Assembly: GCF_001906925.1 (NCBI RefSeq)
Contig: NZ_MRWQ01000006.1
Location: 1 to 64,000 of the forward strand
Direction of reading: 5' to 3'
Origin: Domibacillus mangrovi
GTDB taxonomy: Bacteria; Bacillota; Bacilli; Bacillales; Domibacillaceae
Length of the DNA stretch: 64,000 nucleotides
Each line of letters starts with the position of its first letter. The stretch's first letter is position 1. Made by a program: the position numbers and the translations under genes. Below are positions 52,283 through 61,477 of this stretch, piece by piece. A model generated the notes under the pieces. The model did no database searches. It was not told the origin of the DNA and saw only the letters and a list, made by a program, of their open reading frames with translations.

Positions 52283-52390
52283 GTGAGTTTACTCTACATC
52301 AAGGCCATGGAATTGTTTAAGAAAGATGCTGAGCAACAGAATGCACTTAAACATCAAACGCTTAAGTCGGGAGCTCGAAAATCTAAATAA
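52283..52390 (+). CDS. Small basic protein, 35 residues
   Basis: GTG 52283 stands behind the strong site AAAGGAGGCGGGAACG. The product starts MSLLYIKAMELFKKDAEQQN and ends in a basic tail (SGARKSK). It probably forms one amphipathic helix. No family recognised; the ribosome site is the main support. Confidence 0.5.
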   Translation: MSLLYIKAMELFKKDAEQQNALKHQTLKSGARKSK

Positions 52391-52470
52391 GCTTTTAAAG
52401 CTTAACGTTTATACACTATGATTTTGAACGATATTATGATTTTGTATTATTCTCATAAACAAAATGTATG

Positions 52471-52510
52471 AGGCCTTTACGTTTCCTTTAAACGGAAGGT
52501 TTTTTTGTCT
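52471..52510 (+). terminator. Probable terminator before the SDR gene
   Basis: An imperfect stem (CCTT..CGTTT with AAACG.AAGG) is followed by seven T. It would end the transcript of the small basic protein gene. Confidence 0.5.
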
Positions 52511-52682
52511 TTAACGAATCGTATCATCCTCGATAAACTCCTTATCACCCTTCAATAAGTATTCGTTGTCTACATGTAAAGTAAGTGATCGGCTGTTCTT
52601 AAAAAAGGGTGTTTAGCCTTTTTTTCAGAGGGCATACTTTTGAAAGAGTGAGATAAAAAAGAATGGAGTGGGGTACGGAAAG

Positions 52683-53555
52683 ATGAAAGATAAATTTGAA
52701 CGAATAGATGAACAAACACCGCCGCAGACACAGAGTCAACAGCCAGGTATTGAATCTGAGATGACACCGAAGCCACTATATGATGATCAAGAATATATTG
52801 GATCCGGTAAATTAGTCGGTAAAGTTGCCCTTATTACAGGAGGGGACAGTGGGATCGGTCGTGCGGTTGCAATCGCCTATGCAAAAGAAGGAGCCAATGT
52901 CGCCATTGCCTATTTGAATGAAGATGGCGACGCAGAGAAAACGGTGAAGCTCATTGAATCATATGGTGTCAAAGCATGGAAGGCAGCCACAGACATAAGC
53001 GATGTCGAGAACTGTAAAAAGCTAGTTGAGCAAGTGGTTTCTGAGTTTGGCGGGCTAAATATTTTGGTGAATAATGCTGGCAAGCAGTACCCAACAAACG
53101 ATTTTTTGGCCATTACACCAGAGCAGCTGCGTGAAACGTTTGAAACAAATATTTTCTCGATGTTTTATTTGACGCAGGCTGTACTAAAACATATGAAAAA
53201 GGGAGATGCGATCGTGAACACGTCATCAGTGACAGCGTATCGTGGTTCACCTGAATTGATTGATTATTCAGCGACGAAAGGGGCCATTACATCCTTTACA
53301 CGTTCCCTTGCAGCGAATCTTGCTGCTCAAGGCATTCGAGTCAACGCTGTAGCACCAGGTCCAATTTGGACACCGCTCATTCCAGCGACATTCGATGAAA
53401 AAAAGGTGGCCGAGCATGGAGCAGATACGCCGATGGGACGTCGCGGTCAGCCATGTGAAAATGCACCGGCATATGTATACTTGGCATCAAACGATTCCAC
53501 ATATGTCACTGGCCAAACGATGCATATTAATGGCGGCGACTTTATCACGTCATAA
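52683..53555 (+). CDS. Short-chain dehydrogenase, YhdF/YdaD-like
   Basis: 290 residues from ATG 52683 behind GGAGTGGGG. An N-terminal extension of about 40 residues (Gln/Pro-rich, typical of YhdF/YdaD/GsiB-type stress SDRs) precedes the cofactor motif TGGDSGIGRA, NNAG, and the active site Ser...YSATKGA. Close relatives are general-stress glucose-1-dehydrogenase-like enzymes; the substrate is unproven. Confidence 0.88.
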   Translation: MKDKFERIDEQTPPQTQSQQPGIESEMTPKPLYDDQEYIGSGKLVGKVALITGGDSGIGRAVAIAYAKEGANVAIAYLNEDGDAEKTVKLIESYGVKAWKAATDISDVENCKKLVEQVVSEFGGLNILVNNAGKQYPTNDFLAITPEQLRETFETNIFSMFYLTQAVLKHMKKGDAIVNTSSVTAYRGSPELIDYSATKGAITSFTRSLAANLAAQGIRVNAVAPGPIWTPLIPATFDEKKVAEHGADTPMGRRGQPCENAPAYVYLASNDSTYVTGQTMHINGGDFITS

Positions 53556-53572
53556 TAAGATGAAATAGTCCG

Positions 53573-53610
53573 AACAATCCCGCCATCGCTATGATGGCGG
53601 GATTGTTTTG
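53573..53610 (+). terminator. Terminator after the SDR gene
   Basis: AACAATCCCGCCATC pairs with GATGGCGGGATTGTT over a 5-nt loop; a short T tract follows. Confidence 0.9.
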
Positions 53611-54001
53611 GATTAAAAATCTAACTTTTCCTGTCGATGAAGCAGATTCTTCCTCCGCTTAAACCGCAGCTTTCGCTCGTAATGAAAAATGGTCATTAAA
53701 ACAATACATTCAGAAAAAATAGTTTTTCTAGTTCTAAGCTCATTATACATGTAAAAAAAGAAGATCAAATTAAAGATTATTTTTTATCCGAAGAGAACAC
53801 AATTTGCTAGAATAGGCAAGTATGTAAAAAAGAGCAATGAAACAAAACGTGCTGTCTTCTTAATAGGAGGCAGTTTTTGAGTTTGCTTGTAAAACGTACG
53901 TAAACAACTAATTTTAAATTATTAAAGCGCTTCCATTGACTTTTTGAACTGTATAAAATAAAATTACAGTATGGTTTATCGAAAAAAGGGGGAAAATGTC
54001 G
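53611..54001 (+). promoter_or_regulatory. Intergenic region with promoter of the Rrf2-family gene
   Basis: No gene supported. A promoter is visible: TTGACT (53936-53941), 17-nt spacer, TAAAAT (53959-53964). TTAAAGCGCTTCCA (53922-53935), just upstream of the -35, resembles a CcpA cre site. Confidence 0.5.
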
Positions 54002-54421
54002 ATGAATAGTGATTTTACCATTGCTGTCCATAGCTTAGTGTATTTAGCCAATTTGCCTGAGCATATGGCGAGCAGTGAAGCGATTGCTCATAATGTGACG
54101 ACAAACCCTGCGCGTATTCGGAAAGTGATGAGTACCCTTCGAAAAAAAGGAATGGTCAAAACGAAAGAAGGAATGCGCGGCGGGTATTTGCTCAGCTGCG
54201 ATCCAAAGAATATTACATTGGCAGACGTGTATCATACGGTTTCATATGGCACCCTTCAGCCTAATTGGTGTACAGGCGACCCAGATGATACGTGTCCAAT
54301 ATCGTCTAATACGCAAGTTGTGATGGATCATATATTCAATAAAGCAGAAGATTGTTATGAATTATACTTAAGCCAGTTTACGGTAGCCTCCGTATTGGAC
54401 AAAATAAAAACATACAGTTAA
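54002..54421 (+). CDS. Rrf2 family transcriptional regulator, YwnA-like
   Basis: 139 residues from ATG 54002 (ATG 53996 also possible; GGGGGA upstream). The winged-helix N-terminus has MASSEAIAHNVTTNPARIRKVMSTLRKKGMV and RGGYLLS (split: MASSEAIAHNV, TTNPARIRKVMSTLRKKGMV). Two Cys occur in WCTGDPDDTCP, not the three-Cys pattern of IscR/NsrR, so it probably binds no Fe-S cluster and may sense thiol stress. Confidence 0.83.
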   Translation: MNSDFTIAVHSLVYLANLPEHMASSEAIAHNVTTNPARIRKVMSTLRKKGMVKTKEGMRGGYLLSCDPKNITLADVYHTVSYGTLQPNWCTGDPDDTCPISSNTQVVMDHIFNKAEDCYELYLSQFTVASVLDKIKTYS

Positions 54422-54447
54422 ACGATTCATAAAGGGGTGTGAGTAAA

Positions 54448-54768
54448 ATGGAAAGAAACATGCCGTTTCAAGTAGGGGATTGGATACAAGGTGAAACGTG
54501 GGACAAACAGAAAATCTACGGATATGTCATAAAAATAGAAGACCCGGAAGATATTATGAAAGTGTATATTGTAGATTCAGTCAATAAAGAACTCATCGGA
54601 CGGATGATTCATGTGTTATCGAGATCGATTGAAAAAGTGCCGGATACTGTTGTAACAGAAGAAGCAGCGCTTGAGCAGCTTATTGATATGGCGTTGTTGA
54701 CGAAAGATGAAGAGTGGTTTGAACAATTAATTGCACAGCTTCAAGTCGTAAAAAAACAATATATTTAA
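54448..54768 (+). CDS. IDEAL domain protein
   Basis: 106 residues from ATG 54448 behind AAAGGGGTG. The N-terminal half looks beta-rich (FQVGDWIQGETWDKQKIYGY). The C-terminal segment EEAALEQLIDMALLTKDEEW and FEQLIAQL matches the IDEAL domain of Firmicutes. Function unknown. Confidence 0.7.
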   Translation: MERNMPFQVGDWIQGETWDKQKIYGYVIKIEDPEDIMKVYIVDSVNKELIGRMIHVLSRSIEKVPDTVVTEEAALEQLIDMALLTKDEEWFEQLIAQLQVVKKQYI

Positions 54769-54772
54769 ATGA

Positions 54773-54802
54773 CAGAGCCTGGATGATTCCGGGCTGTTTT
54801 TC
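54773..54802 (+). terminator. Terminator before dbpA
   Basis: CAGAGCCTGG and CCGGGCTG form an 8-bp stem with T tract TTTTTCTG. Confidence 0.65.
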
Positions 54803-54848
54803 TGTATAATAAAAAAGAACGATCATGACAAAATAATTGAGGTAACGA

Positions 54849-56297
54849 ATGAACAAACAATCATTTAACGATTTATCGTTAAGCAATGACATTAAACGGG
54901 CGCTTAAGCAGCTAGACTATGCGGAACCGACAGACGTGCAGGCAGCAGTCATTCCTATGGTACTTGCGCAGAAAGATGTTATCGTGAAATCACAGACGGG
55001 GAGCGGCAAGACGGCGTCATTTGGCATTCCGCTTTGTGAGCTTGTGGACTGGGAAGAAAATAAACCACAGGCGCTTGTGCTGACACCGACGCGCGAGCTT
55101 GCAGCGCAAGTGAAAGAAGATATCACGAATATTGGCCGATTTAAGCGGATTAAAGCGACAGCGGTGTACGGCAAGCAGCCATTTGCCAGACAGAAATTAG
55201 AATTAAAGCAAAAAACACACGTTGTCGTTGGAACACCTGGTCGTGTACTTGATCACATTGAAAAGGAAACGTTAGCGACTGAGAAAGTTCAATATTTGAT
55301 TATTGATGAAGCGGATGAAATGCTCAATATGGGCTTTATTGATCAAGTGTCAGCAATTATTGAAAAACTGCCTGAAGAACGTGTGACGATGCTTTTTTCG
55401 GCAACGTTGCCGGAAGATATTGAATCGCTTTGTCACCGCTATATGACAAATCCAAAAGAAATTGAAATAAAAGCAACGGGTTTAACAACGGAGAACATTG
55501 AACATAGGTTGATCACAGTGAGTGAAGAAGAGAAGTTTTCTTTGTTGAAAGACATTTCCGTTGTAGAAAATCCAGATAGCTGTATTTTGTTTTGCCGGAC
55601 GAAGGAGCGTGTAGAGACGTTGTTTGACGCGCTCGATGAATCAGGATATTCATGCGGTATGCTTCATGGGGGAATGGTACAGGAAGATCGGTTTGCTGTG
55701 ATGAATGAATTTAAACGCGGTGAGTTCCGTTATTTTGCGGCGACCGATGTGGCGGCAAGAGGAATTGATATTGATAATGTTTCACTCGTTGTCAATTATG
55801 ATGTGCCACTTGAAAAAGAAAGCTACGTTCATCGGACGGGACGGACAGGGCGAGCAGGCAATACGGGAAAAGCGATTACATTTGCGACACCGTATGAAGA
55901 AAAATTTCTGGCAGAAATCGAATCGTATATCGGATTTGCAATTCCAAAATCCGATCGTCCGTCAAGAGAAGAAGTAGCGGCGGGGCAGGCTGCTTTTCAA
56001 GAAAAAAGAAATGCGCGTCCAACGTTGAAAAAAGAGAAAAGCCGTGAGCTGAATAAAGATATTATGAAGCTGTATTTTAACGGCGGTAAGAAAAAGAAAA
56101 TCAGAGCCGTTGACTTTGTTGGGACGATTGCGAATATTCCTGGGGTGACAGCAGACGATATCGGGATTATTACCATTCAAGATAATGTATCATACGTTGA
56201 GATGCTGAACGGAAAAGGCTCAGTCGTGTTGAAAGCAATGAAAACGACGACAATCAAAGGGAAACAATTGAAAGTACAAAAAGCAAGAATTGAATAA
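54849..56297 (+). CDS. dbpA: DEAD-box RNA helicase, DbpA/YxiN type
   Basis: 482 residues. Q motif near the start ([13 protein letters not shown]), Walker [26 protein letters not shown], and [12 protein letters not shown]-terminal DbpA RNA-binding domain (about 405-482) ends VQKARIE; this domain targets hairpin 92 of 23S rRNA and assists 50S subunit assembly. TGAGGT precedes ATG 54849. Confidence 0.92.
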   Translation: MNKQSFNDLSLSNDIKRALKQLDYAEPTDVQAAVIPMVLAQKDVIVKSQTGSGKTASFGIPLCELVDWEENKPQALVLTPTRELAAQVKEDITNIGRFKRIKATAVYGKQPFARQKLELKQKTHVVVGTPGRVLDHIEKETLATEKVQYLIIDEADEMLNMGFIDQVSAIIEKLPEERVTMLFSATLPEDIESLCHRYMTNPKEIEIKATGLTTENIEHRLITVSEEEKFSLLKDISVVENPDSCILFCRTKERVETLFDALDESGYSCGMLHGGMVQEDRFAVMNEFKRGEFRYFAATDVAARGIDIDNVSLVVNYDVPLEKESYVHRTGRTGRAGNTGKAITFATPYEEKFLAEIESYIGFAIPKSDRPSREEVAAGQAAFQEKRNARPTLKKEKSRELNKDIMKLYFNGGKKKKIRAVDFVGTIANIPGVTADDIGIITIQDNVSYVEMLNGKGSVVLKAMKTTTIKGKQLKVQKARIE

Positions 56298-56303
56298 ATT
56301 GGA

Positions 56304-56337
56304 AAAAAGCTTTTGGTCGTAGCCAAAAGCTTTTTCT
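56304..56337 (+). terminator. Terminator after dbpA
   Basis: AAAAAGCTTTTGG pairs with CCAAAAGCTTTTT over 6 nt; T-rich tail. Confidence 0.88.
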
Positions 56338-56489
56338 ATATGTATTGACAGAAAATTTCTTACATTTGCTATTGACAATAAAATTGTTATCGAGTTAAAA
56401 TGTTTCATGAGGGCAACAATTTAATGTGAATGCATATAATGTGCGCATATAAAACAAAAATACGGCAATTCTCTTTTTTTAAACCAAAA

Positions 56490-56505
56490 GTTGCCTTAGG
56501 GAAAG
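56490..56505 (+). promoter_or_regulatory. MntR operator upstream of the manganese transporter operon
   Basis: GTTGCCTTAGGGAAAG closely matches the MntR box (TTTGCCTTAAGGAAAC). It lies 46 bp before mntB, where Mn-loaded MntR would repress transcription. Confidence 0.8.
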
Positions 56506-56550
56506 AATTTAGTTAGAGATAAATTATGAGTTTGAAAGGAGATGATAAGA

Positions 56551-57294
56551 ATGAAGCCAGTACTTCATGTGTCAAACTTATTTGTTTCTTATCATGGGAA
56601 TGATGCGATTCGAAATATGAGTTTTTCCGTTAAACCTGGAAAGTTAGTCGGGATCATTGGGCCAAATGGAGCCGGAAAGTCAACAATGTTAAAAGCGCTG
56701 TTGAATTTGATTCCAAAAGATAAAGGAGAAGTATTATTTAATGGGAAGCCCTTTGTGGAAATAAGAAAGTCTGTTGCGTATCTCCCGCAAAGAAGTCAAA
56801 TTGACTGGGATTTTCCAATCAACGTTTTAGATACTGTGATGATTGGGACGTATCCAGGTCTTGGATTTTTAAAAAAACCTCGTAAAAAAGAGAAAGAATG
56901 GGCACTTCAATGTTTAAAAGAAGTCGGAATGGATGGTTTCAGTAAGCGACAAATTGGTGAACTCTCAGGCGGTCAGCAGCAGCGTGTATTTTTAGCAAGA
57001 GCGCTCGCTCAAAAGGCTGATATTCTTTTTCTTGATGAGCCATTTGTCGGGGTGGATATTTTAAGTGAGGAAACCATTATTCGTATTTTAAAGAAACTTA
57101 CGAGTATGGGGAAAACCATTTTTGTTGTTCATCATGACTTAAGCAAAGCAAATGAGTATTTTGACCAACTCCTTTTATTAAACAAAGAACTTATTCATTT
57201 TGGTGATGCGAATATTGTTTTTCAAAAGGAAATTTTAGCTAAAGCCTATTCCGGTCAGTTTTCATTTCTTGAGGAGATGGGGGTGAACGCGTAA
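56551..57294 (+). CDS. mntB: Manganese ABC transporter ATP-binding protein
   Basis: 247 residues: Walker A GPNGAGKST, signature LSGGQQQRV, Walker B ADILFLDEPFVGVD, His switch VVHHD. ATG 56551 is preferred since ATG 56542 abuts the AAAGGAG site. It overlaps mntC by one base (TAATG) and powers Mn uptake with the next two products. Confidence 0.9.
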   Translation: MKPVLHVSNLFVSYHGNDAIRNMSFSVKPGKLVGIIGPNGAGKSTMLKALLNLIPKDKGEVLFNGKPFVEIRKSVAYLPQRSQIDWDFPINVLDTVMIGTYPGLGFLKKPRKKEKEWALQCLKEVGMDGFSKRQIGELSGGQQQRVFLARALAQKADILFLDEPFVGVDILSEETIIRILKKLTSMGKTIFVVHHDLSKANEYFDQLLLLNKELIHFGDANIVFQKEILAKAYSGQFSFLEEMGVNA

Positions 57295-58151
57295 TGTCAT
57301 TCATTGACGCTGTTATTCAATATGAGTTTTTACAAAAAGCATTATTGACGTCTACAATGGTTGGGATTATTTGTGGGGTCATTGGCTGTTTCATTATATT
57401 AAGAGGAATGGCTTTGATGGGAGATGCCATTTCGCATGCTGTTCTTCCGGGAGTGGCCATTGCATATATGCTCGGGATCAATTTCTTTATTGGAGCAGTC
57501 ATTTCAGGCGTCGTAACAGCGATGGGCATTGGCTTTGTCAGTCAAAACAGCCGAATTAAAAATGATATCTCGATCGGCATCATGTTTACGGCGGCTTTTG
57601 CTTTAGGAATTATTTTGATTACTTTTATGAAAAGCAGTACCGACCTTTACCATATTTTGTTTGGTAACGTTTTAGCAGTTCGGCCGTCAGATATGTGGAC
57701 GACGCTTGGCATAGGAATTTTTGTTTTATTATCTGTCTATTTATTTTATAAAGAATTGCTTGTAACGTCTTTTGACCCGACTATGGCACAGGCGTATGGA
57801 TTACCGACAAAGTGGATTCATTATTATTTAATGACACTGCTAACAATGGTGACCGTTGCCTCTTTGCAAACCGTGGGCATCATTCTTGTTGTCGCGATGC
57901 TGATTACACCGGCTGCAACAGCCTACTTATTAACCGATCGATTATGGATCATGATTTATTTGTCCGCTTCGCTTGGTGTCGCAGCGTCCGTTGTCGGGCT
58001 GTACTTTAGTTTCACTTATAATTTAGCATCAGGTGCAACGATCGTACTTGTTTCGACAGTCCTTTTCTTAATGGCCTTTTTCTTTTCACCGAAACAAGGA
58101 ATTGTATGGCGTACGATAAAATCAAAAAATAAAAAAATGTCACTTTCCTAA
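57294..58151 (+). CDS. mntC: Manganese ABC transporter permease
   Basis: 285 residues with about eight hydrophobic segments. ABC-3 family signature: GCFIILRGMALMGDAISHAVLPG (split: GCFIILRGMALMGDAISHAV, LPG). GAGGAGATGGGGGTG upstream lies within mntB. The operon gives ATPase-permease-binding protein in that order. Confidence 0.9.
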   Translation: MSFIDAVIQYEFLQKALLTSTMVGIICGVIGCFIILRGMALMGDAISHAVLPGVAIAYMLGINFFIGAVISGVVTAMGIGFVSQNSRIKNDISIGIMFTAAFALGIILITFMKSSTDLYHILFGNVLAVRPSDMWTTLGIGIFVLLSVYLFYKELLVTSFDPTMAQAYGLPTKWIHYYLMTLLTMVTVASLQTVGIILVVAMLITPAATAYLLTDRLWIMIYLSASLGVAASVVGLYFSFTYNLASGATIVLVSTVLFLMAFFFSPKQGIVWRTIKSKNKKMSLS

Positions 58152-58171
58152 AAGTGTCGAGGAGGAAAAAA

Positions 58172-59104
58172 ATGCATCATATTTTAAAGTTAGCACTTAT
58201 TAGTTTAATGGCTATTGTTTTTATGGCAGGCTGCAGTGAAGAAAAGCAAGGCAGTTCGGAAACGAAAGAAGACAAATTACAAGTTGTCACGACGTATTCT
58301 ATTTTATATGACATTGTGAAAAATGTAGGCGGCGATCAAGTGGAAATTCATAGTTTAGCACCAGTAGGATCAAATCCGCATGAATACGATCCGCTGCCAG
58401 TAGACATTCAAAAGGCAACGGATGCAGATGCTATATTTTATAACGGTTTAAATTTAGAAGCGGGTAATTCATGGTTTGAAAAACTGCTTGAAACGGCGGG
58501 GAAAGCAGGAGAAGATGCACCGGTTTATCGCATGAGTGAAGGAGTAGAGGCAAAACATTTAACGACGAAAGGGAAAGAAGCAGAAGAAGATCCTCATGCA
58601 TGGCTTGATATTCGAAATGGCATTAAATATGCGGAAAATGCACGAGATGGGTTAATTGCAGTGGATCCTGAACATAAAGAAGCATATGAAGAAAATGCGA
58701 AAGTGTATATAAAACAGCTACAAGACCTTCATGAGCAGGCAATCGCTGATTTTAATGAAGTCCCGGAAGAAAAACGGTTTATTGTGACAAGTGAAGGGGC
58801 TTTTAAATATTTTAGTGCAGCTTATAATTTCCATGCCGGATACATTTGGGAAATCAATTCAGAAAATCAAGGAACACCAGATCAAGTAACGAAAATAGTG
58901 GAGTTAATCAAAAACAAAAAGCCTTCTGCTTTGTTCGTTGAAACAAGTATTGATCCACGCAGTATGGAAATGGTTTCAGCCGAAACAGGAATACCTATAG
59001 GAGGAACATTATTTACAGATTCTATAGGAAAACCTGGAGAAGAAGGCGATACGTATATAAAGATGATGAAATCAAATATTACAGTCATTCTCGAAAATTT
59101 ATAA
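58172..59104 (+). CDS. mntA: Manganese-binding lipoprotein
   Basis: 310 residues from ATG 58172 behind GGAGG. Signal peptide with lipobox FMAGC (lipidated Cys21). Cluster A-I (ZnuA/MntA-like) metal ligands are visible: His in NPHEYDP, His in EDPHAWLD, Glu in TSEGAFKYF and Asp in ETSIDPRS. There is no His-rich loop, which favours Mn over Zn. Confidence 0.92.
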   Translation: MHHILKLALISLMAIVFMAGCSEEKQGSSETKEDKLQVVTTYSILYDIVKNVGGDQVEIHSLAPVGSNPHEYDPLPVDIQKATDADAIFYNGLNLEAGNSWFEKLLETAGKAGEDAPVYRMSEGVEAKHLTTKGKEAEEDPHAWLDIRNGIKYAENARDGLIAVDPEHKEAYEENAKVYIKQLQDLHEQAIADFNEVPEEKRFIVTSEGAFKYFSAAYNFHAGYIWEINSENQGTPDQVTKIVELIKNKKPSALFVETSIDPRSMEMVSAETGIPIGGTLFTDSIGKPGEEGDTYIKMMKSNITVILENL

Positions 59105-59110
59105 AGAAAA

Positions 59111-59146
59111 GAAAACGGTTGTTATTTTCAACCGTTTTCTTTTTTT
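59111..59146 (+). terminator. Terminator after mntA
   Basis: GAAAACGGTTG pairs with CAACCGTTTTC over 7 nt, followed by seven T. Confidence 0.92.
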
Positions 59147-59196
59147 CATCAAATTATTAAATTGCAAATAGATTAGCTTGCAAGTAAAAGATAATT

Positions 59197-59229
59197 ATGT
59201 TTAAATCGTAATTATTACGATTTAAACAT
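59197..59229. promoter_or_regulatory. Zur box
   Basis: A perfect 33-nt palindrome centred on 59213 with core TCGTAATTATTACGA, which matches the Fur-family Zur operator of Bacillus. It lies 15 bp before the ATG of the GTPase gene. Confidence 0.9.
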
Positions 59230-59244
59230 AGGGAGGAATTAACG

Positions 59245-60432
59245 ATGAAAAAAATTCCGGTAACAGTTTTAAGCGGATACTTGGGAGCAGGGAAAACGAC
59301 ATTACTAAATCATGTTTTACATAATAAAGAAGGGTTAAAAGTTGCTGTAATCGTCAACGACATGAGCGAGGTCAATATCGATGCTCATCTTGTCGAACAG
59401 GGAGGCGGGCTGTCACGAACAGAAGAAAAGCTTGTCGAAATGTCTAACGGCTGCATTTGCTGCACGCTGCGTGAAGATTTGCTTGTTGAAGTGGAAAAAT
59501 TAGCAAGAGCAGGTAATATCGATTACATTTTGATTGAATCAACTGGCATTAGTGAGCCGCTGCCGGTAGCACAGACATTTTCCTATATTGATGAAGAAAT
59601 GGGCATTGACTTAACGAAGTTTTGCCGGCTCGATACGATGGTAACGGTCGTTGATGCGAACCGCTTCTGGTACGACTTTGAGTCTGGAGAAAGCTTACTC
59701 GATCGGAAGGAAGGGCTCGGTGAAACGGATACACGCGAAATTGCCGATTTGTTAATTGATCAGATTGAATTTTGCGATGTACTTGTATTAAACAAGTGTG
59801 ATTTGATTGAAGAACAAGATTTACAGTCGCTTGAAAAAGTATTGAAAACATTGCAGCCAGATGCAACAATCATTCGCGCGGTAAAAGGACAAGTAGATTT
59901 GCATCATATTCTTAATACGGGGTTGTTCAACTTTGATACAGCAAGTTCGTCTGCCGGCTGGTTGAAAGAACTGACATCTGGACATCAAAATCATACGCCC
60001 GAAACAGAAGAATACGGAATATCTTCATTTGTCTATGCGAGACGGCTGCCGTTTCATTCAGAACGATTTGATAATTGGCTAAACGTCATGCCATCCTCGA
60101 TTGTCAGGGCAAAAGGAATTATCTGGTGCGCAACCCGTAATGATTTGGCACTTTTAATGTCCCAGGCAGGGCCGTCTGTCACTGTTGAACCGGTGTCGTA
60201 CTGGGTGGCATCACTACCGAAAGAACAGCAGAATCGCATTATTGAGCAGAACTCAAACATACTGGCTGAATGGGATCCAGAATTTGGGGACCGTTGTACG
60301 AAACTGGTCTTCATCGGAGTGGATCTTGATCAAACAGCTATTAGCCATCAACTCGATCAATGTTTGCTTACACCGGACGAATTTGACAGTGAATGGAGCA
60401 GTATGAAAGATCCATTTTTGTGGACGGTGTGA
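59245..60432 (+). CDS. zagA: Zn-responsive COG0523 GTPase, ZagA/YciC-like
   Basis: 395 residues: Walker A GYLGAGKTTLL, metal site C70-I-C72-C73 (GCICC), ESTGISEP, guanine motif LNKCD, and a CobW C-terminal domain. Zur-regulated members act as zinc metallochaperones that keep folate synthesis running in Zn starvation. The perfect Zur palindrome just upstream supports this assignment. GGGAGG precedes ATG 59245. Confidence 0.92.
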   Translation: MKKIPVTVLSGYLGAGKTTLLNHVLHNKEGLKVAVIVNDMSEVNIDAHLVEQGGGLSRTEEKLVEMSNGCICCTLREDLLVEVEKLARAGNIDYILIESTGISEPLPVAQTFSYIDEEMGIDLTKFCRLDTMVTVVDANRFWYDFESGESLLDRKEGLGETDTREIADLLIDQIEFCDVLVLNKCDLIEEQDLQSLEKVLKTLQPDATIIRAVKGQVDLHHILNTGLFNFDTASSSAGWLKELTSGHQNHTPETEEYGISSFVYARRLPFHSERFDNWLNVMPSSIVRAKGIIWCATRNDLALLMSQAGPSVTVEPVSYWVASLPKEQQNRIIEQNSNILAEWDPEFGDRCTKLVFIGVDLDQTAISHQLDQCLLTPDEFDSEWSSMKDPFLWTV

Positions 60433-60584
60433 CATGATTGTATCTCAAAATAGAATTTGCTTTTATATATAGTAATTGGAATAAAAGATAGTGTGATAGA
60501 ACTATTAAAGAGAGTTTGATAAGGAGGAAAGCACTGTTTTACGCCGAACTCACTTTAAACAACACTAAATTATCTTTTTAAAAC

Positions 60585-60634
60585 AAAAAAAGAGCTGTCC
60601 CAAGTCAGTTATGCATTAACTTGCAGGACAGCTT
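60585..60634 (-). terminator. Terminator of the HAD gene
   Basis: AGCTGTCC and GGACAGCT bracket an inner AGTTA...TAACT stem; on the minus strand a run of T follows. Confidence 0.8.
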
Positions 60635-60638
60635 CCTA

Positions 60639-61217
60639 TTACTTTACTTTTTCAAAAAACGTCTCATCATACGTATCGAGATAAACGTCCGCTTCAATGT
60701 CGGCGTTTTGGAACGAAACCGTTTTAAGACCTGCTTCACGAGCCGGGATTAGATCAAGCGAGCGGTCGCCAATCGCCCAATCAAGATCGTATTTTTCGTT
60801 CAAATAATGATAGGCAGCCGCATCTGGTTTACGCGGAAATCCATCATCTTCTGGACTGATAATTTCATCAAAGAAATCAATTAATCCCCATTTTGTCAGC
60901 AATTCAATTGTTGATGCTTTCGTCCGATGTGTGACGATGACGTTTACATCGGCTGCCGCCAAAATCTCTTTTATGCCATCAAACGGAGGACTCCCCGCTT
61001 CAGATTGCTTATGATCAAGCTCTGTAAAAAGCGGACGGAAATCTTCTGAAATACGATATTGTGAGAAGGCAAGCTTCGAGTTTCTTTTCAGCCAGCGAAG
61101 TGCTTCATTCCGGTCGGTCGTCTCGCCATGCGCCGCTTCATGTACTGCGATAAAACTATCAAGAATCGCCGGATAAGTATCAAAAATGGTTCCATCTAAA
61201 TCCCAAAGTAACTTCAT
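60639..61217 (-). CDS. HAD family hydrolase, phosphoglycolate phosphatase-like
   Basis: 192 residues from ATG 61217 (AAAGGAG at proper distance; TTG 61226 lies too close). WDLDGTIFDTYP is motif I, IVTHRT motif II, RKPDAAAY motif III and AIGDRSLDLIPA motif IV. The cap domain is helical. A small-molecule phosphatase; substrate unknown. Confidence 0.83.
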   Translation of the reverse strand: MKLLWDLDGTIFDTYPAILDSFIAVHEAAHGETTDRNEALRWLKRNSKLAFSQYRISEDFRPLFTELDHKQSEAGSPPFDGIKEILAAADVNVIVTHRTKASTIELLTKWGLIDFFDEIISPEDDGFPRKPDAAAYHYLNEKYDLDWAIGDRSLDLIPAREAGLKTVSFQNADIEADVYLDTYDETFFEKVK

Positions 61218-61380
61218 TACTCTCAATCTCCTTTACACATCATACCCTCATTGTACACTATTTTCAGACAATAATAACATGACTGTTTTTATAAATAATG
61301 TGCTTGAAAAAGAAGAAATGTGAATAAAGCAGAAAAGGGAATACATGAGACTGATTTGTCGGAAAATAATTATTATTTAA

Positions 61381-61394
61381 TGAAAACGGTTTAG
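61381..61394 (+). promoter_or_regulatory. Possible CcpA cre site upstream of ackA
   Basis: TGAAAACGGTTTAG matches the cre consensus except at the last two positions. In Bacillus ackA is activated by CcpA from an upstream cre, which fits the place, but the match is partial. Confidence 0.4.
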
Positions 61395-61477
61395 GAAAGA
61401 ATGAACACTTGCTATTTACACGAGAACAGGATATCTCTATATAGAGAGGAATTTGTTCGATTTCTAAGGAGGATATG

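Noticed and set aside
53636-53720. 27-residue basic ORF on the minus strand
   Set aside because: No ribosome site and no recognised family.
61430-61450. Palindrome CTCTATATAGAG before ackA as operator
   Set aside because: Short and AT-rich; no link to a known regulator.
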